From positions 226,368,641 to 226,432,640 of the forward strand of contig CM040126.1 in assembly GCA_022559845.1 (NCBI GenBank): a stretch of 64,000 nt of DNA. The letters are read 5' to 3'. Of the stretch, positions 10,937 to 22,093 are shown in pieces. How positions within the stretch are numbered: the stretch's first letter is position 1; each line of letters opens with the position of its first letter. A program made the translations under genes and the position numbers. The notes under the pieces were generated by a model that saw only the letters and a list, made by a program, of their open reading frames with translations, searched no databases and was not told the origin of the DNA. This stretch comes from Amorphophallus konjac. Its lineage: Eukaryota; Streptophyta; Magnoliopsida; Alismatales; Araceae.

Positions 10937-11206
10937 CGTTTCAAACAAAATGAATAGTGCCAATTTTTCGACTAAAGAATTTTGAAAAATATATATATGT
11001 AAAAATAGAGAAAAACGGAAAATTAATACTCCTAAAATTTCTCATCTAGATCACATCCAGGAAAAAAGATAAAAATCCCGGAAGCATTCACTACTTAAGT
11101 TATACGTGTTTCGAACTGTTAATAAAGGAAATTCTAATACTATTAGGATAGGTACAAGAGAGTTAAGTCCCAATTGAACTCCAACCCTATAGGGTCTCCA
11201 GAACCC

Positions 11207-11214
11207 TATAAATA
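11207..11214 (+). promoter_or_regulatory. TATA box, TK1 5' LTR
   Basis: TATAAATA in the context GAACCCTATAAATACCAACC, followed by a pyrimidine-rich leader. It is identical in the 3' LTR at 19403-19410. Confidence 0.65.
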
Positions 11215-11847
11215 CCAACCCCTTTGCTAAATCCCTTCTAGCTTTTCTTCTCAGAAACCCGCTGCTGCTTCGTGCGTGAAGAACATAGCGAAGTTCTTCA
11301 TCTTCTTCTTTGCTTCTGCTTCGTCGAGAAGAGCACGTGAAGGAGCCTTCTTCTTTTGCTGAAGGACTTCATCTTCTTCTTTTCAGGGCAAGGAGCCTTC
11401 TTCTTTTGCTGAAGGAAGACCGCCTGGGTTTTCTACCGTGCGAGTACTGCTGCTGCGGTTTGCCTTTGATTGAAGGAGAGGCTAACATCTCCTTCTTGAT
11501 ATCTAGTTGTGCTCTTCCTCTTCTTCCTTGCTGCACGGGTTTGAGGGTTGTTGCTTCGCTGCTACTGTGCTGCTGCTATTGATATTATCAATCTGCAACA
11601 TCGCTGCCTTTAGCATCTTCATCTTGCAGCTTCTTATACTGGTTAATCGTTACTCTGTTGAAACAGAGTAACATTTTCTTCAGACTCTTTACGTTCTTTT
11701 CGACCAAATCAACACCCAGGTAGGTTTTCTCAAGTGTTAAGCCAAATTGAAATAATCTTAGGTTGTATACACGCATATAGGTCTGTAAGTGATTGTAGAT
11801 GTCGATCTAGATTGAGTTTTTGTTGTTTACTGCATGAACTAAATTAG

Positions 11848-12377
11848 CGACCTAGTCTAGGGCGCTAATTGATTTAACGCCCGCACAAACAGTCGTCAAT
11901 TGCCTTGTTAATTGATAATCACATAATGTTTAAAATTTAATAACTGTGAACTCTTCCATGTAACCTAATGCATGATCTTGACCATAAAATTCTTGCTGTT
12001 TTTCTGTATCTGATCATATCTCTAGATTCTGATTTAGACATACTCCAAACCCCATGTGTCTATGATTGTACCTGCCCGGGGCAAATCATATGACAAATAA
12101 ATAACGACCCCATTCAAGTCATCAATTGAATGGATGCCCTCGCAAACCGGCGTTAATTACTGACCATTGGAAGCAATGACATGCCCCATGCCATCAATTT
12201 ATATATGACGCCCCTGATTAGGGCGCTATTTACAGAATTGAAGCCTTAATGAAAGGTGCCATTTATATAATGTCTGAAATTTAGAATGTTTTAAAGATTT
12301 TTATGACAATAGTATCTGGATATAACGACTTAAAATGCAGGCGTCACATGAGGAATCGACGACCTAGACAAAGGCGT
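11848..12377. promoter_or_regulatory. RCGMC dyads downstream of the TATA box, TK1 5' LTR (about 9 units)
   Basis: Clear pairs start at 11848 (GCGAC/GGCGC, spacer 9, inside a 13-bp near-perfect inverted repeat), 11878 (ACGCC/GTCGT, 10), 12104 (ACGAC/GTCAT, 9), 12208 (ACGCC/GGCGC, 9), 12325 (ACGAC/GGCGT, 10) and 12359 (ACGAC/GGCGT, 9). Three more, near 12134, 12177 and 12243, are damaged here but better kept in the 3' LTR. Several of the differences are C-to-T or G-to-A at CG sites, the pattern expected from cytosine methylation. Confidence 0.55.
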
Positions 12378-13870
12378 CAATTCTTGAAAATAAAGACCTA
12401 ATCCACGATGTCAATTTACTGTTTTCCTGATTTCGTTGTTCCTGTAACCCTTCACAGTGGGTTAGTTATTAGGCAATATATTCCATTCCGTGAATATAGT
12501 CTCATGCTTCACGTTGTTTTATCGATTACCCACTATCTCTCGGTGATAGATGAACCCTCTGCGGGACATTCCGTTCCTTCGGACCGGTGACTTTATCATA
12601 GAGGCCTCCGTAAGACTCCCCTAGCTTTGGATTCCCTCAAAGCAGCCGAGCTGGTTGTACCCTTAAAACCCATGACACTTCTTAATTGCCATGTCACTCT
12701 AAAGAAACATGGTATAACGGCCCTCACGACATGCTGTTTGTATGTCATGAGAATATTCTTGAAATAATGGGATGGGTAATCCATACCATTCATATCCTTT
12801 AAGAATAGTGTGCCGTACTTGTGTACACTAATTCTATCCACCTTATCATGTACAAGAACAAGCGACCATGTTCATGTGGGCGCTTACTCTTATTGTCATG
12901 GCACCTAAGTTAGGGAGCCAATTCCACCTAGTTTTATCGTTGATCGTGATTATACCGTTACTATCGTCATTATACAACATGTTCAAATCCTTGAAATGCT
13001 ATTCCACAAAGATCTACCTTAAAGTTATACAAGTTTATTCCTTGAAACTCCATATTGGCTATAACTTTGGTGGATGTCGAAAAATACACGATCAATGTCT
13101 GCGCATATAGGGCCCGATCTGATCCTGGGAGGAGCACCCAAAAGTACTTGTGCCCAAGGGAGTTGTAATGATCACGGTATGGCATTGTACCGAAGTGCAT
13201 GACTAGCTTGATTAGACATTCCACAATCTCATACTCGACTTGACATGACATGACTTGCGTGACCCGAAAAGGGTATTTATATACTTGCTTGAAACGTGAT
13301 AGCCAATTCCCGACATGACATGATGGATATACTTGCTTGAATATCTTGACATTTATTGATATAAGCCCTTGAAAGACATGCTAGTTCACTCAATTACCTC
13401 TTCTTATACTCTCTCTCTCTTGTCATTTTACGCAAACATGCATAGCTTTATTGCATTCATGTAACATATAATTTACTTAAAGCAAGTTAGCTCTTGAGAT
13501 ATAATTCCTACTGAGCGTTCGCTCATCTAGTGTTTTCCCCTATTTTTCAGGTAAGTCCGATGATGAGACTCAATCGGATGGGGAAGGTCAAGAGTGAAGA
13601 GATTAGAGCTCTCCATCTATCCAAGCGTTTACTAATCTTATCTTTCTAATTTCTTGAGTCAATCATTGTACTTTTTCCTTTTATTGAGTCTTGGCATTTT
13701 CATTTGTAATAGAAGTACTTTGAGGTTGTGATTGAATAAAGGACTGGGTTATGTTTACTTTTGCGCACTCTGTCTTTGTGTTGAATACATTAACGCTCTG
13801 ATTGACATGATCGATATAAACTTGTCACGCACTCCGGGTTCCTTCTGCGCTCGGGGCGTGACAATTTTTG

Positions 13871-13882
13871 TGGTATCAGAGC
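13871..13882 (+). other. Primer binding site of TK1 (initiator Met tRNA)
   Basis: TGGTATCAGAGC, 7 bp after the 5' LTR end, with the same spacer ATTTTTG-like sequence as E1. Confidence 0.95.
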
Positions 13883-14033
13883 CTAGGATATTCAATTCCT
13901 AGGAAACCCAAGTCCTAGGATAGGTTTAAACCTTTAACCGGTGAGATTGGTTAGAACCAAGGGTTAAGTTAACTTAGAATCAAAACCTTTGAACATCATC
14001 ACATATTAATATAGTTATTGTAATTATAGGACA

Positions 14034-15785
14034 ATGGCTGCCGAACGTGCCCAGTGGCGCAACATGCAACGCACTCTGCAAGGCATGACCCAGGCACTTC
14101 AACAAGTGGCACAAGGAGGTGCACATCGTGGAGCAGGAAATCTCCACCAAAACTTCAAAAACATGAACCCTCCTAAGTTCATGGGATCCACTGATCCGGA
14201 TGACGCTGAGCATTGGATCCGGGAGACCGAACGTATCTTTCGGGTTATGCAATGCACGGACCAAGAGAAGGTCTTGTTAGCAACGTTTCAATTGGAAAGG
14301 GACGCCCGCTGCTGGTGGGAGTCGGTAGAAGCCACATTAGATCAAGGACAAGTTACTTGGGGGGAGTTTGTTGAACATTTCAACAATAAATATTTTTCGG
14401 ACCGAGTCCAGGAGAAGAAGGCCGCCGAGTTCGCCGCACTTAAGCAACGATCATTATCGGTGGCGGAGTATGAGGCACAATTCTCGAGGTTATCCCGGTA
14501 CGCTAAGCATTTAGTCAATACCGAGAAAATAAAAGCTAGAAGGTTTCTAAATGGGCTCAGGCCCCAGTTTATCACACAACTGGCCCCGATGGACATACAA
14601 GTCTACTCGGAGATGGTACGACGAGCCCAGCTACTAGAGGATGCCACGGAACTATCTAATAGGATCCGTGGGAGAGACAAGAAGGAGAATGTTACTAGCT
14701 CCGGCACTTTCAAACCCAATTTCAACAAGAAAAGGCCGAGTAATGGAGGAGAGTCTTCTCAGGAGAAGAAAGTCAAAAAGATTAACAAGCCATTCTCCAT
14801 CACCATCACACCTTCTAAAGTGGTGTGTAAACAATGTGACAAGGCCAGACATAAGGCCGAAGAATGTTGGAGGAAACTTGGAGCATGTCTCCGTTGTGGG
14901 AGCCGTGATCATCAGATTTCAGATTGTCCCCTACTCAATGATCAAGCCGGTGATGGGAAGCGCCCAGTGATAAAGAATGCACGTCTCCAAGCTATTAAGG
15001 AGACAGAACAAGATGAAGGCGGACTAGTGGAAGGTACATTGAAAGTTTGTTCCAAGTCTGCATATGTCTTATTTGATACTGGTGCCTCGCATTCTTTTAT
15101 TTCTAAGAAGTTTGCTAATCCATTACCCATGGAACCGGAATGGATGAAATTAGTTCTTTCAACTCCTCTCGGAAGCGAAGTTGACCTTACTCACCATTAT
15201 CAAAACTGTGAAGTCTTGGTAAAGGGAAGAAATCTTCCTATCGACCTCATATGTTTAGACCTAAAGGAATATGATATCATATTGGGAGCAGATTGGTTAT
15301 CTAAGTATCGGGCAACTGTGGATTGCCGTAACAGTAAAGTTACTTTCAAAGACTTTCCGGAACTGGTCTATACTAGCCCTAAGAGTCGGAGCAAGTCACC
15401 CCTTATTTCGGCTCTCCGAGCTAGCAAGCTAATAAGGAAAGGATGTGTATCTTTCCTTACGTTTGTCACCATTAATGAGACTAAGGAGACTAATCTAGAA
15501 GACATCCCAATTGTGCAAGAATTTCTGGACGTGTTTCCGAAAGATTTACCTGGATTATCCCCACAAAGAGAAGTGGCCTTCACCATCGACTTGATCCCTG
15601 GTGTTGGCCCAGTTTCTAGGGCACCTTATAGGATGTCCCCTGCCGAACTTAAGGAACTAAAGGAGCAATTGATGGAACTTCTCAAGAAAGGATTTATTAG
15701 ACTAAGTACTTCCCCGTGGGGAGCACCTGTGCTATTTGTAAAGAAGAAAGATGAATCCATGAGGTTATGCATCGACTATCGATAG
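14034..15785 (+). pseudogene. gag-pol: TK1 polyprotein part 1: gag, protease, start of reverse transcriptase
   Basis: The frame starts [12 protein letters not shown] and gives 583 residues before a TAG at 15783. Residues about 40-215 are the Ty3 gag capsid region ([18 protein letters not shown], then [23 protein letters not shown] and [10 protein letters not shown]). Two zinc knuckles of form CX2CX4HX4C follow: [14 protein letters not shown] and [14 protein letters not shown]. The aspartic protease active site is [12 protein letters not shown] (about residue 345). The reverse transcriptase start is [17 protein letters not shown] and [20 protein letters not shown]. The stop replaces the Gln expected after DYR. 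It is followed by a 1-bp deletion near 15890 (after LRS) that shifts the frame. Read from the LTR promoter; one long frame is normal for this clade. Confidence 0.92.
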
Positions 15786-15973
15786 TTGAATCATCTCACT
15801 ATCAAAAACAAGTATCCACTGCCGAGAATCGATGAGTTATTTGATCAAATATCTGGATCCAAGTATTTTTCGAAGATTGATCTCAGGTCGGATATCACCA
15901 ACTAAGGATCAAGGATGAGGACATTTATAAGACCACATTCAGAAGCAGGTATGCGCACTATGAATTTGTTGTT

Positions 15974-17848
15974 ATGCCTTTTGGACTAACAAATGCCCCT
16001 GCTGCCTTTATGCAGTTGATGAATAGTATATTCAGGCCTCATCTAGATCAATTCATAGTGGTTTTCATTGATGATATACTAATCTATTCAAAGACCAAGG
16101 AAGAGCACGAGGAACATTTGAGGATTACATTACAGATATTGAGGATGAATCAGTTATATACAAAGCTCAGTAAATGTGAATTCTGGTTAGAAGAAGTATC
16201 TTTCTTGGGGCATGTTATATCAAAAGACGGTTTATCCGTAGATCCATCGAAGGTTGAAGCTGTAAAGGATTGGGGAAAACCGACCAATGCTAGCGAGATC
16301 CGTAGTTTCTTGGGTCTTGTAGGCTACTACCGGCGATTCATCAATGATTTCTCCAAGATCGCCGTACCACTCACTAGGCTAACTCGCAAGGAGATCCGTT
16401 ACGAATGGAGTGAGGAATGTGAAAGAAGCTTCCAAGCTCTCAAGGATCACCTAACTAGAGCCCCGGTCTTAGCTCTACCAGTCGAAGGAGAGAAGTTTGA
16501 GGTATACACTGATGCATCTGGCATTGGCCTCGGATGTGTTTTAATGCAACAAGGGAAAGTTATAGCCTACTCTTCTCGCCAATTGAAGAAGCACGAGAAG
16601 AACTACCCAGTCCATGACTTAGAATTGGCTGCGGTAGTGTTTGCACTGAAGATATGGAGACATTATCTATACGGAGTGCAGTTTATTGTATACTCTGACC
16701 ATAAAAGTCTTAAGTATCTCTTCTCTCAAAAGGAATTAAATATGAGGCAAAGACGTTGGCTAGAATATCTCAAGGACTTCGACTTCATAATACAATATCA
16801 TCCTGGAAAGGGTAATCTTGTAGCTGATGCCCTCAGTCGAAAGTCGAGAGCACTATTAGCCAATTGTATGATTCAAGAGTGGAAGTTGCTAGAACAATTC
16901 TCTAAACTTAATATAAGCATAGACAAGGACAGTAGGTGTGTCACATTATCCCATATGAGCCTACAGCCTGACTTGCTATCCGAAATACAAGGACTTCAAG
17001 ATAGTGATCCCGTACTAGTGGAAATCAAGGGCAAGATGGAAGAACAACCTGATTTCAAGATAGCCTTAGATGGAAGATTGATGTTCAGGAATAGAACATG
17101 TATACCGGATTGTCAAGAGCTAAAGAAGAAAATCTTAGATGAAGCTCACAGATCAAGGTACACGATTCATCCAGGGTCTACCAAAATGTACCAAGATTTG
17201 AAACGGACCTTCTGGTGGTCCAATATGAAAAGAGAAGTAGCAGACTTTGTGTCTCGCTGTCTCACGTGTCAACAAGTCAAGGCAGAACACCAAAAGCCTC
17301 CCGGTAAGCTACACCCTCTAGAAATTCCCAAATGGAAGTGGGAGGATATCGGTATGGACGTCATTATGGGTCTGTCTAAATCAAAAGGAGGACATGATGG
17401 AATATGGGTTATCATCGACCGATTGACCAAATCGGCACACTACTTGCCAATCAATAGTCGATGGTCAGTTGATGTTCTTGATGCATTATACATTAAGGAG
17501 ATAGTCAGGTTACATGGAGTACCTGTCTCAATCGTGTCTGACAGAGACCCCCGTTTTACTTCTCACTTTTGGAAGGGTCTACAACATCCGCTAGGGACGA
17601 GACTTAACTTTAGTACAGCTTTTCATCCTCAAACGGATGGTCAGACCGAAAGAACGAATCAGGTGGTAGAAGATATGGTTAGAGCTTGCATCATTGATTT
17701 TGGTGGGAGCTGGCATGATCACATGCCTTTGGTTGAGTTTGCATATAATAATAGTTACCATGCAAGCATACAAATGGCACCTTTCGAAGTTTTATATGGA
17801 AGGAGTTGCCGATCACCCTTATGCTGGGACGAAGTTGGCGAAAAGTAA
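15974..17848 (+). pseudogene. pol: TK1 polyprotein part 2: reverse transcriptase, RNase H, integrase
   Basis: 624 residues in the frame reached after the 1-bp deletion. The homologous reading begins before 15974, in the 15790-15973 stretch. Reverse transcriptase: [17 protein letters not shown] and the catalytic FIDDILIYS. RNase [16 protein letters not shown], then [20 protein letters not shown], and the end [15 protein letters not shown]. Integrase zinc domain: [18 protein letters not shown] and [11 protein letters not shown]. Integrase core [15 protein letters not shown] with [15 protein letters not shown], then [11 protein letters not shown], then [23 protein letters not shown] at 17846-17848 breaks the frame after DEVGEK. 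The same frame resumes in part 3. Confidence 0.93.
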
Positions 17849-17863
17849 CTATTAGGCCCAGAC

Positions 17864-18391
17864 ATGGTAAGGGATACCACCGAAAGGATTCAGTTGATTA
17901 GGGAAAGACTTCAAGTAGCTCAATCTAGACAAAAGGCTTACGCGGACACAAGAAGAAGAGATCTCAAATTCCAAGTTGGAGATCATGTATTTCTCAAGAT
18001 ATCACCTGATCGTGGAATAAGAAGATTTGGTGTTAAGGGAAATCTTACGCCGAGATTTATCAGACCTTTTGAGATATTGGAAAGAGTTGGCGAGGTTGCT
18101 TACCGTGTCGCCTTACCTCCTCAATTGTCCGAAGTTCATAATGTATTCCACGTATCCATGTTGAAGAAGTATGTGCATGATCCGTCACATATCATCGATT
18201 GTGGAGACCTGGTGATTCAAAGGGATCTCACCTATGAACAAAAGCCCATGAAGATCTTCGATCGTGAAGTACGAACATTAAGGAGCAAAGTTATTCCCAT
18301 GGTCAAAGTACAATGGAGTAAAAGCTCAGAACACGAAGCCACATGGGAGACCGAGGAGTCTATGAGGAAACGATTCCCAGAATTATTCTAA
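17864..18391 (+). pseudogene. pol: TK1 polyprotein part 3: integrase C-terminal domain and chromodomain-like end
   Basis: In frame with part 2 after its TAA. It opens with the helical segment ending RQKAYADTRRRDLKF, then the GPY/F-type domain (VGDHVFLKISPDRG, RFIRPFEILERVGEVAYRV, VHNVFHVSMLKKYVHD). The end, KVIPMVKVQWSKS and HEATWETEESMRKRFPELF, is the short chromodomain-like tail of Tekay/Del elements, thought to guide integration to particular chromatin. Canonical aromatic cage residues are mostly missing, as is usual for this clade. TAA at 18389-18391 is the natural stop. Confidence 0.9.
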
Positions 18392-18454
18392 AAAGGTATG
18401 TACTCTACACTCTCCACGTCTATACGCGATTGAATTTGGGGACCAAATTCTTTT

Positions 18455-18467
18455 AAGTGGGGGAGGG
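18455..18467 (+). other. Polypurine tract of TK1
   Basis: AAGTGGGGGAGGG directly before the 3' LTR start TGTAG, the expected primer site for plus-strand DNA synthesis. Confidence 0.85.
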
Positions 18468-18907
18468 TGTAGCAACCCTGGTAAATTAAAGGACTAGAAA
18501 GTCCAAATAAAATTAAAATATATAAATATATAATAATTAAACGAGGCCTGGACCTTGTATATAACCCTCTTACATTCTGAAAAGTCTTACGAAATTGACT
18601 CATAGATCTTACCATTATATTATAACACATTTAAGAAGAACATGTTATTTTAAGTAGCCATTTGATGCACAAAATAATTTTAATTGAATTAAGAATTATT
18701 AAATCTTGAAGAAAATATCAATTTATATTTTATTACTAATTTAGAAAATTTAATATTCCATATTTACTATATTATAACTTTATTAGAAGGGAGAAGGATA
18801 TATATATAAGATTTAAATACATTAAAGATATATAAAGGATAAAGGAATGGACATATATACAATTTCGATCTTTTCAAGGGTAATGAGAAATGACCAAAAC
18901 TTAAATG

Positions 18908-19131
18908 ACGCCTCTTTATATAGGCGTATATAACGTGAAAAATGACTTAATATAAGTCGTTATTTCTAAATTAGTAAAAGTCAAATAAAGTATATAGTTA
19001 AGGATATTATAAAAGAATAGGGGTATATATACGATATTGGTCTTTTGGAGGCTAACTAAAAATGCTAAAACTCAATTGACACCAACGACAATGGGCGTCA
19101 ATTCCATAGAAAGTGACTTTGAACAAGTCAT
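18908..19131. promoter_or_regulatory. RCGMC dyads upstream of the TATA box, TK1 3' LTR
   Basis: Same four positions as in the 5' LTR. The first pair is complete here (ACGCCT, 8 bp, AGGCGT). Some others are decayed, for example ATGAC for ACGAC and GTCAT for GTCGT. Confidence 0.55.
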
Positions 19132-20067
19132 CATTTCAAACAAAATGAATAGTGCCGATTTTTCGACTAAAGAATTTTGGAAAAATAATTATATGGAAAC
19201 ATAGAGAAAAATAAAAAAGTAATACTCCTAAAATTTCTCATCTAGATCACATCCAGGAAAAAAGATAAAAATCCCGAAAGCATCCACTACTTAAGTTATA
19301 CGCGTTTCGAACTGTTAATAAAGGAAATTCTAATACTATTAGGATAGGTACTAGAGAGTTAAGTCCCAATTGAACTCCAACCCTATACGGTCTCCAGAAC
19401 CCTATAAATACCAACCCCTTTGCTAAATCCCTTCTAGCTTTTCTTCTCAGAAACCCGCTGCTGCTTCGTGCGTGAAGAACATAGCGAAGTTCTTAATCTT
19501 CTTCTTTCCTCCTGCTTCATCGAGAGGAGCACGTGAAGGAGCCTTCTTCTTTTGCTGAAGGACTTCATCTTCTTCTTTTCCTCTTGCAAGTCATTTGCAA
19601 CAAGAAGGGCAAGGAGCCTTCTTCTTTTGCTGAAGGAAGACCGCCTGGGTTTTCTACCGTGCGAGTACTGCTGCTGCGGTTTGCCTTTGATTGAAGGAGA
19701 GGCTAACATCTCCTTCTTGATATCTAGTTGTGTTCTTCCTCTTCTTCCTTGCTGCACGGGTTTGAGGGTTGTTGCTTCGCTGCTAATGTGCTGCTGTTGT
19801 TGATATTATCAATCTGCAACATCGCTGCCTTTAGCATCTTCATCCTGCAGCTTCTTATACTGGTTAATCGTTACTCTGTTGAAACAGAGTAACATTTTCT
19901 TCAGACTCTTCACGTTCTTTTCGACCAAATCAACACCCAGGTAGGTTTTCTCAAGTGTTAAGCCAAATTTAAATAATCTTAGGTTGTATACATGCATATA
20001 GGTCTGTAAGTGATTGCAGATGTCGATCTAGATTGAGTTTTTGTTGTTTACTACATGAACTAAATTA

Positions 20068-20598
20068 GCGACCTAGTCTAGGGCGCTAATTGATTTAACG
20101 CCCGCACAAACAGTCGTCAATTGCCTTGTTAATTGATAATCACATAATGTTTAAAATTTAATAACTGTGAACTCTTCCATGTAACCTAATGCATGATCTT
20201 GACCATAAAATTCTTGCTATTTTTCTGTATCTGATCATATCTCTAGATTCTGATTTAGACATACTCCAAAACCCATGTGTCTATGATTGTACCTGCCCGG
20301 GGCAAATCATATGACAAATCAATAACGACCCCATTCAAGCCGTCAATTGAATGGACGCCCTCGCAAACCGGCGTCAATTACTGACCATTGGAAGCAACGA
20401 CATGCCCCATGCCGTCAATTTATATATGACGCCCCTGATTAGGGCGCTATTTACAGAATTGAAGCCTTAATGAAAGGCGTCATTTATATAATGTCTGAAA
20501 TTTAGAATGTTTTAAAGATTTTTATGATAATAGTATCTGGATATAATGACTTAAAATGCAGGCGTCACATGAGGAATCGACGACCTAGACAAAGGCGT
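20068..20598. promoter_or_regulatory. RCGMC dyads downstream of the TATA box, TK1 3' LTR
   Basis: Counterpart of 11848-12377, with better preserved pairs near 20355 (ACGCC/GGCGT, spacer 10), near 20397 (ACGAC/GCCGT, 9) and at the AAGCC/GGCGT pair near 20463. Confidence 0.55.
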
Positions 20599-22093
20599 CA
20601 ATTCTTGAAAATAAAGACCTAATCCACGACGTCAATTTATTGTTTTCCTGATTTCGTGGTTCATGTAACCCTTCACAGTGGGTTAGTTATTAGGCATTAT
20701 ATTTCATTCCGTGAATATAGTCTCATGCTTCACGTTATTTTATCGATTACCCACTATCTCTCGGTGATAGATGAACCCTCCGCGGGACATTCTGTTCCTT
20801 CGGACCGGTGACTTTATCATAGAGGCCTCCGTAAGACTCCGCTAGCTTTGGATTCCCTCAAAGCAGCCGAGCTGGTTGTACCCTTAAAACCCATGACACT
20901 TCTTAATTACCATGTCACTCTAAAGAAACATGGTATAAGGGCCCTCACGACATGCTGTTTGTATGCCATGAGAATATTCTTGAAATAATGGGATGGGTAA
21001 TCCATACCATTCATAACCTTTAAGAATAGTGTGATGTACTTGTGTACACTAATTCTATCCACCTTATCATGTACAAGAACAAGCGACCATGTTCATGTGG
21101 GCGCTTACTCTTATTGTCATGGCACCCAAGTTAGGGAGCCAATTCCACCTAGTTTTATCGTTGATCGTGATTATACCGTTACTATCGTCATTATACAACA
21201 TGTTCAAATCCTTGAAATGCTATTCCACAAAGATCTACCTTAAAGTTACACAAGTTTATTCCTTGAAACTCCATATTGGCTATAACTTTGGTGGATGTCA
21301 AAAAATACACGATCAATGCCTGTGCATATAGGACCCGATCTGGTCCTGGGAGGAGCACCCAAAGGTACTTGTGCCCATGGGAGTTGTAATGATAACGGTA
21401 TGGCATTGTACCGAAGTGTATGACTAGCTTGATTAGACATTCCACAATCTCATACTCGACTTGACATGACATGACTTGCGTGACCCGAAAAGGGTATTTA
21501 TATACTTGCTTGAAACGTGATAGCCAATTCCCGACATGACATGATGGATATACTTGCTTGAATATCTTGACACTTATTGATATAAGCCCTTGAAAGACAT
21601 GCTAGTTCACTCAATTACCTCTTGTTATACTCTCTCTCTCTCTCTTGTCGTTTTACGCAAACATGCATAGCTTTATTACATTCATGTAACATATAATTTA
21701 CTTAAAGCAAGTTAGCTCTTAAGATATAATTCCTACTGAGCGTTCGCTCATCCAGTATTTTCCCCTATTTTTCAGGTAAGTCCGATGATGAGACTCAATC
21801 GGATGGGGAAGGTCAAGAGTGAAGAGATTAGAGCTCTCTGTCTATCCAAGCGTTTACTAATCTTATCTTTCTAATTTCTTGAGTCAATCATTGTACTTTT
21901 TCCTTTTATTGAGTCTTGGCATTTTCATTTGTAATAGAAGTACTTTGAGGTTGTGATTGAATAAAGGACTGGGTTATCTTTACTTTTGTGCACTCTATCT
22001 TTGTGTTGAATACACTAACGCTCTGATTGACATGATCGATATAAACTTGTCATGCACTCCGGGTTCCTTCCGCGCTCGGGGCGTGACACACCT

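Larger units (their letters stand above)
10274..13863 (+). repeat. TK1 5' LTR
   Basis: It runs from TGTAGCAACCCTGG to GCTCGGGGCGTGACA. TATA box at 11207-11214. Dyad groups lie at 10714-10936 and 11848-12377. It lacks a stretch of about 32 bp that the 3' LTR has near 19578-19610. Confidence 0.95.
10274..22088 (+). mobile_element. TK1: full-length Tekay/Del chromovirus (11.8 kb), coding region broken
   Basis: LTRs of 3590 bp (10274-13863) and 3621 bp (18468-22088), both TGTAGCAACC to GGGCGTGACA, with target duplication CACCT. Initiator-Met primer site at 13871 and a purine tract at 18455-18467. The 4.6-kb internal region codes for gag, protease, reverse transcriptase, RNase H, integrase and a C-terminal chromodomain-like segment. 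That order, the very long LTRs and the ending MRKRFPELF point to the Tekay (Del) clade. It is younger than element B, into whose reading frame it inserted. The LTRs differ by scattered substitutions, so it is not a fresh copy. Defects: TAG at 15783, a 1-bp deletion near 15890, TAA at 17846. Confidence 0.95.
18468..22088 (+). repeat. TK1 3' LTR
   Basis: Co-linear with 10274-13863. TATA box at 19403-19410. It has an extra stretch of about 32 bp near 19578-19610. Several dyad half-sites damaged in the 5' LTR are intact here, for example near 20353 and 20397. Confidence 0.95.

Noticed and set aside
11310..11582. Leu/Cys-rich ORF after the TK1 TATA box, repeated at 19552-19803
   Set aside because: Composition comes from CTT/CTG-rich leader sequence; no homology and no conserved ends between the LTRs.
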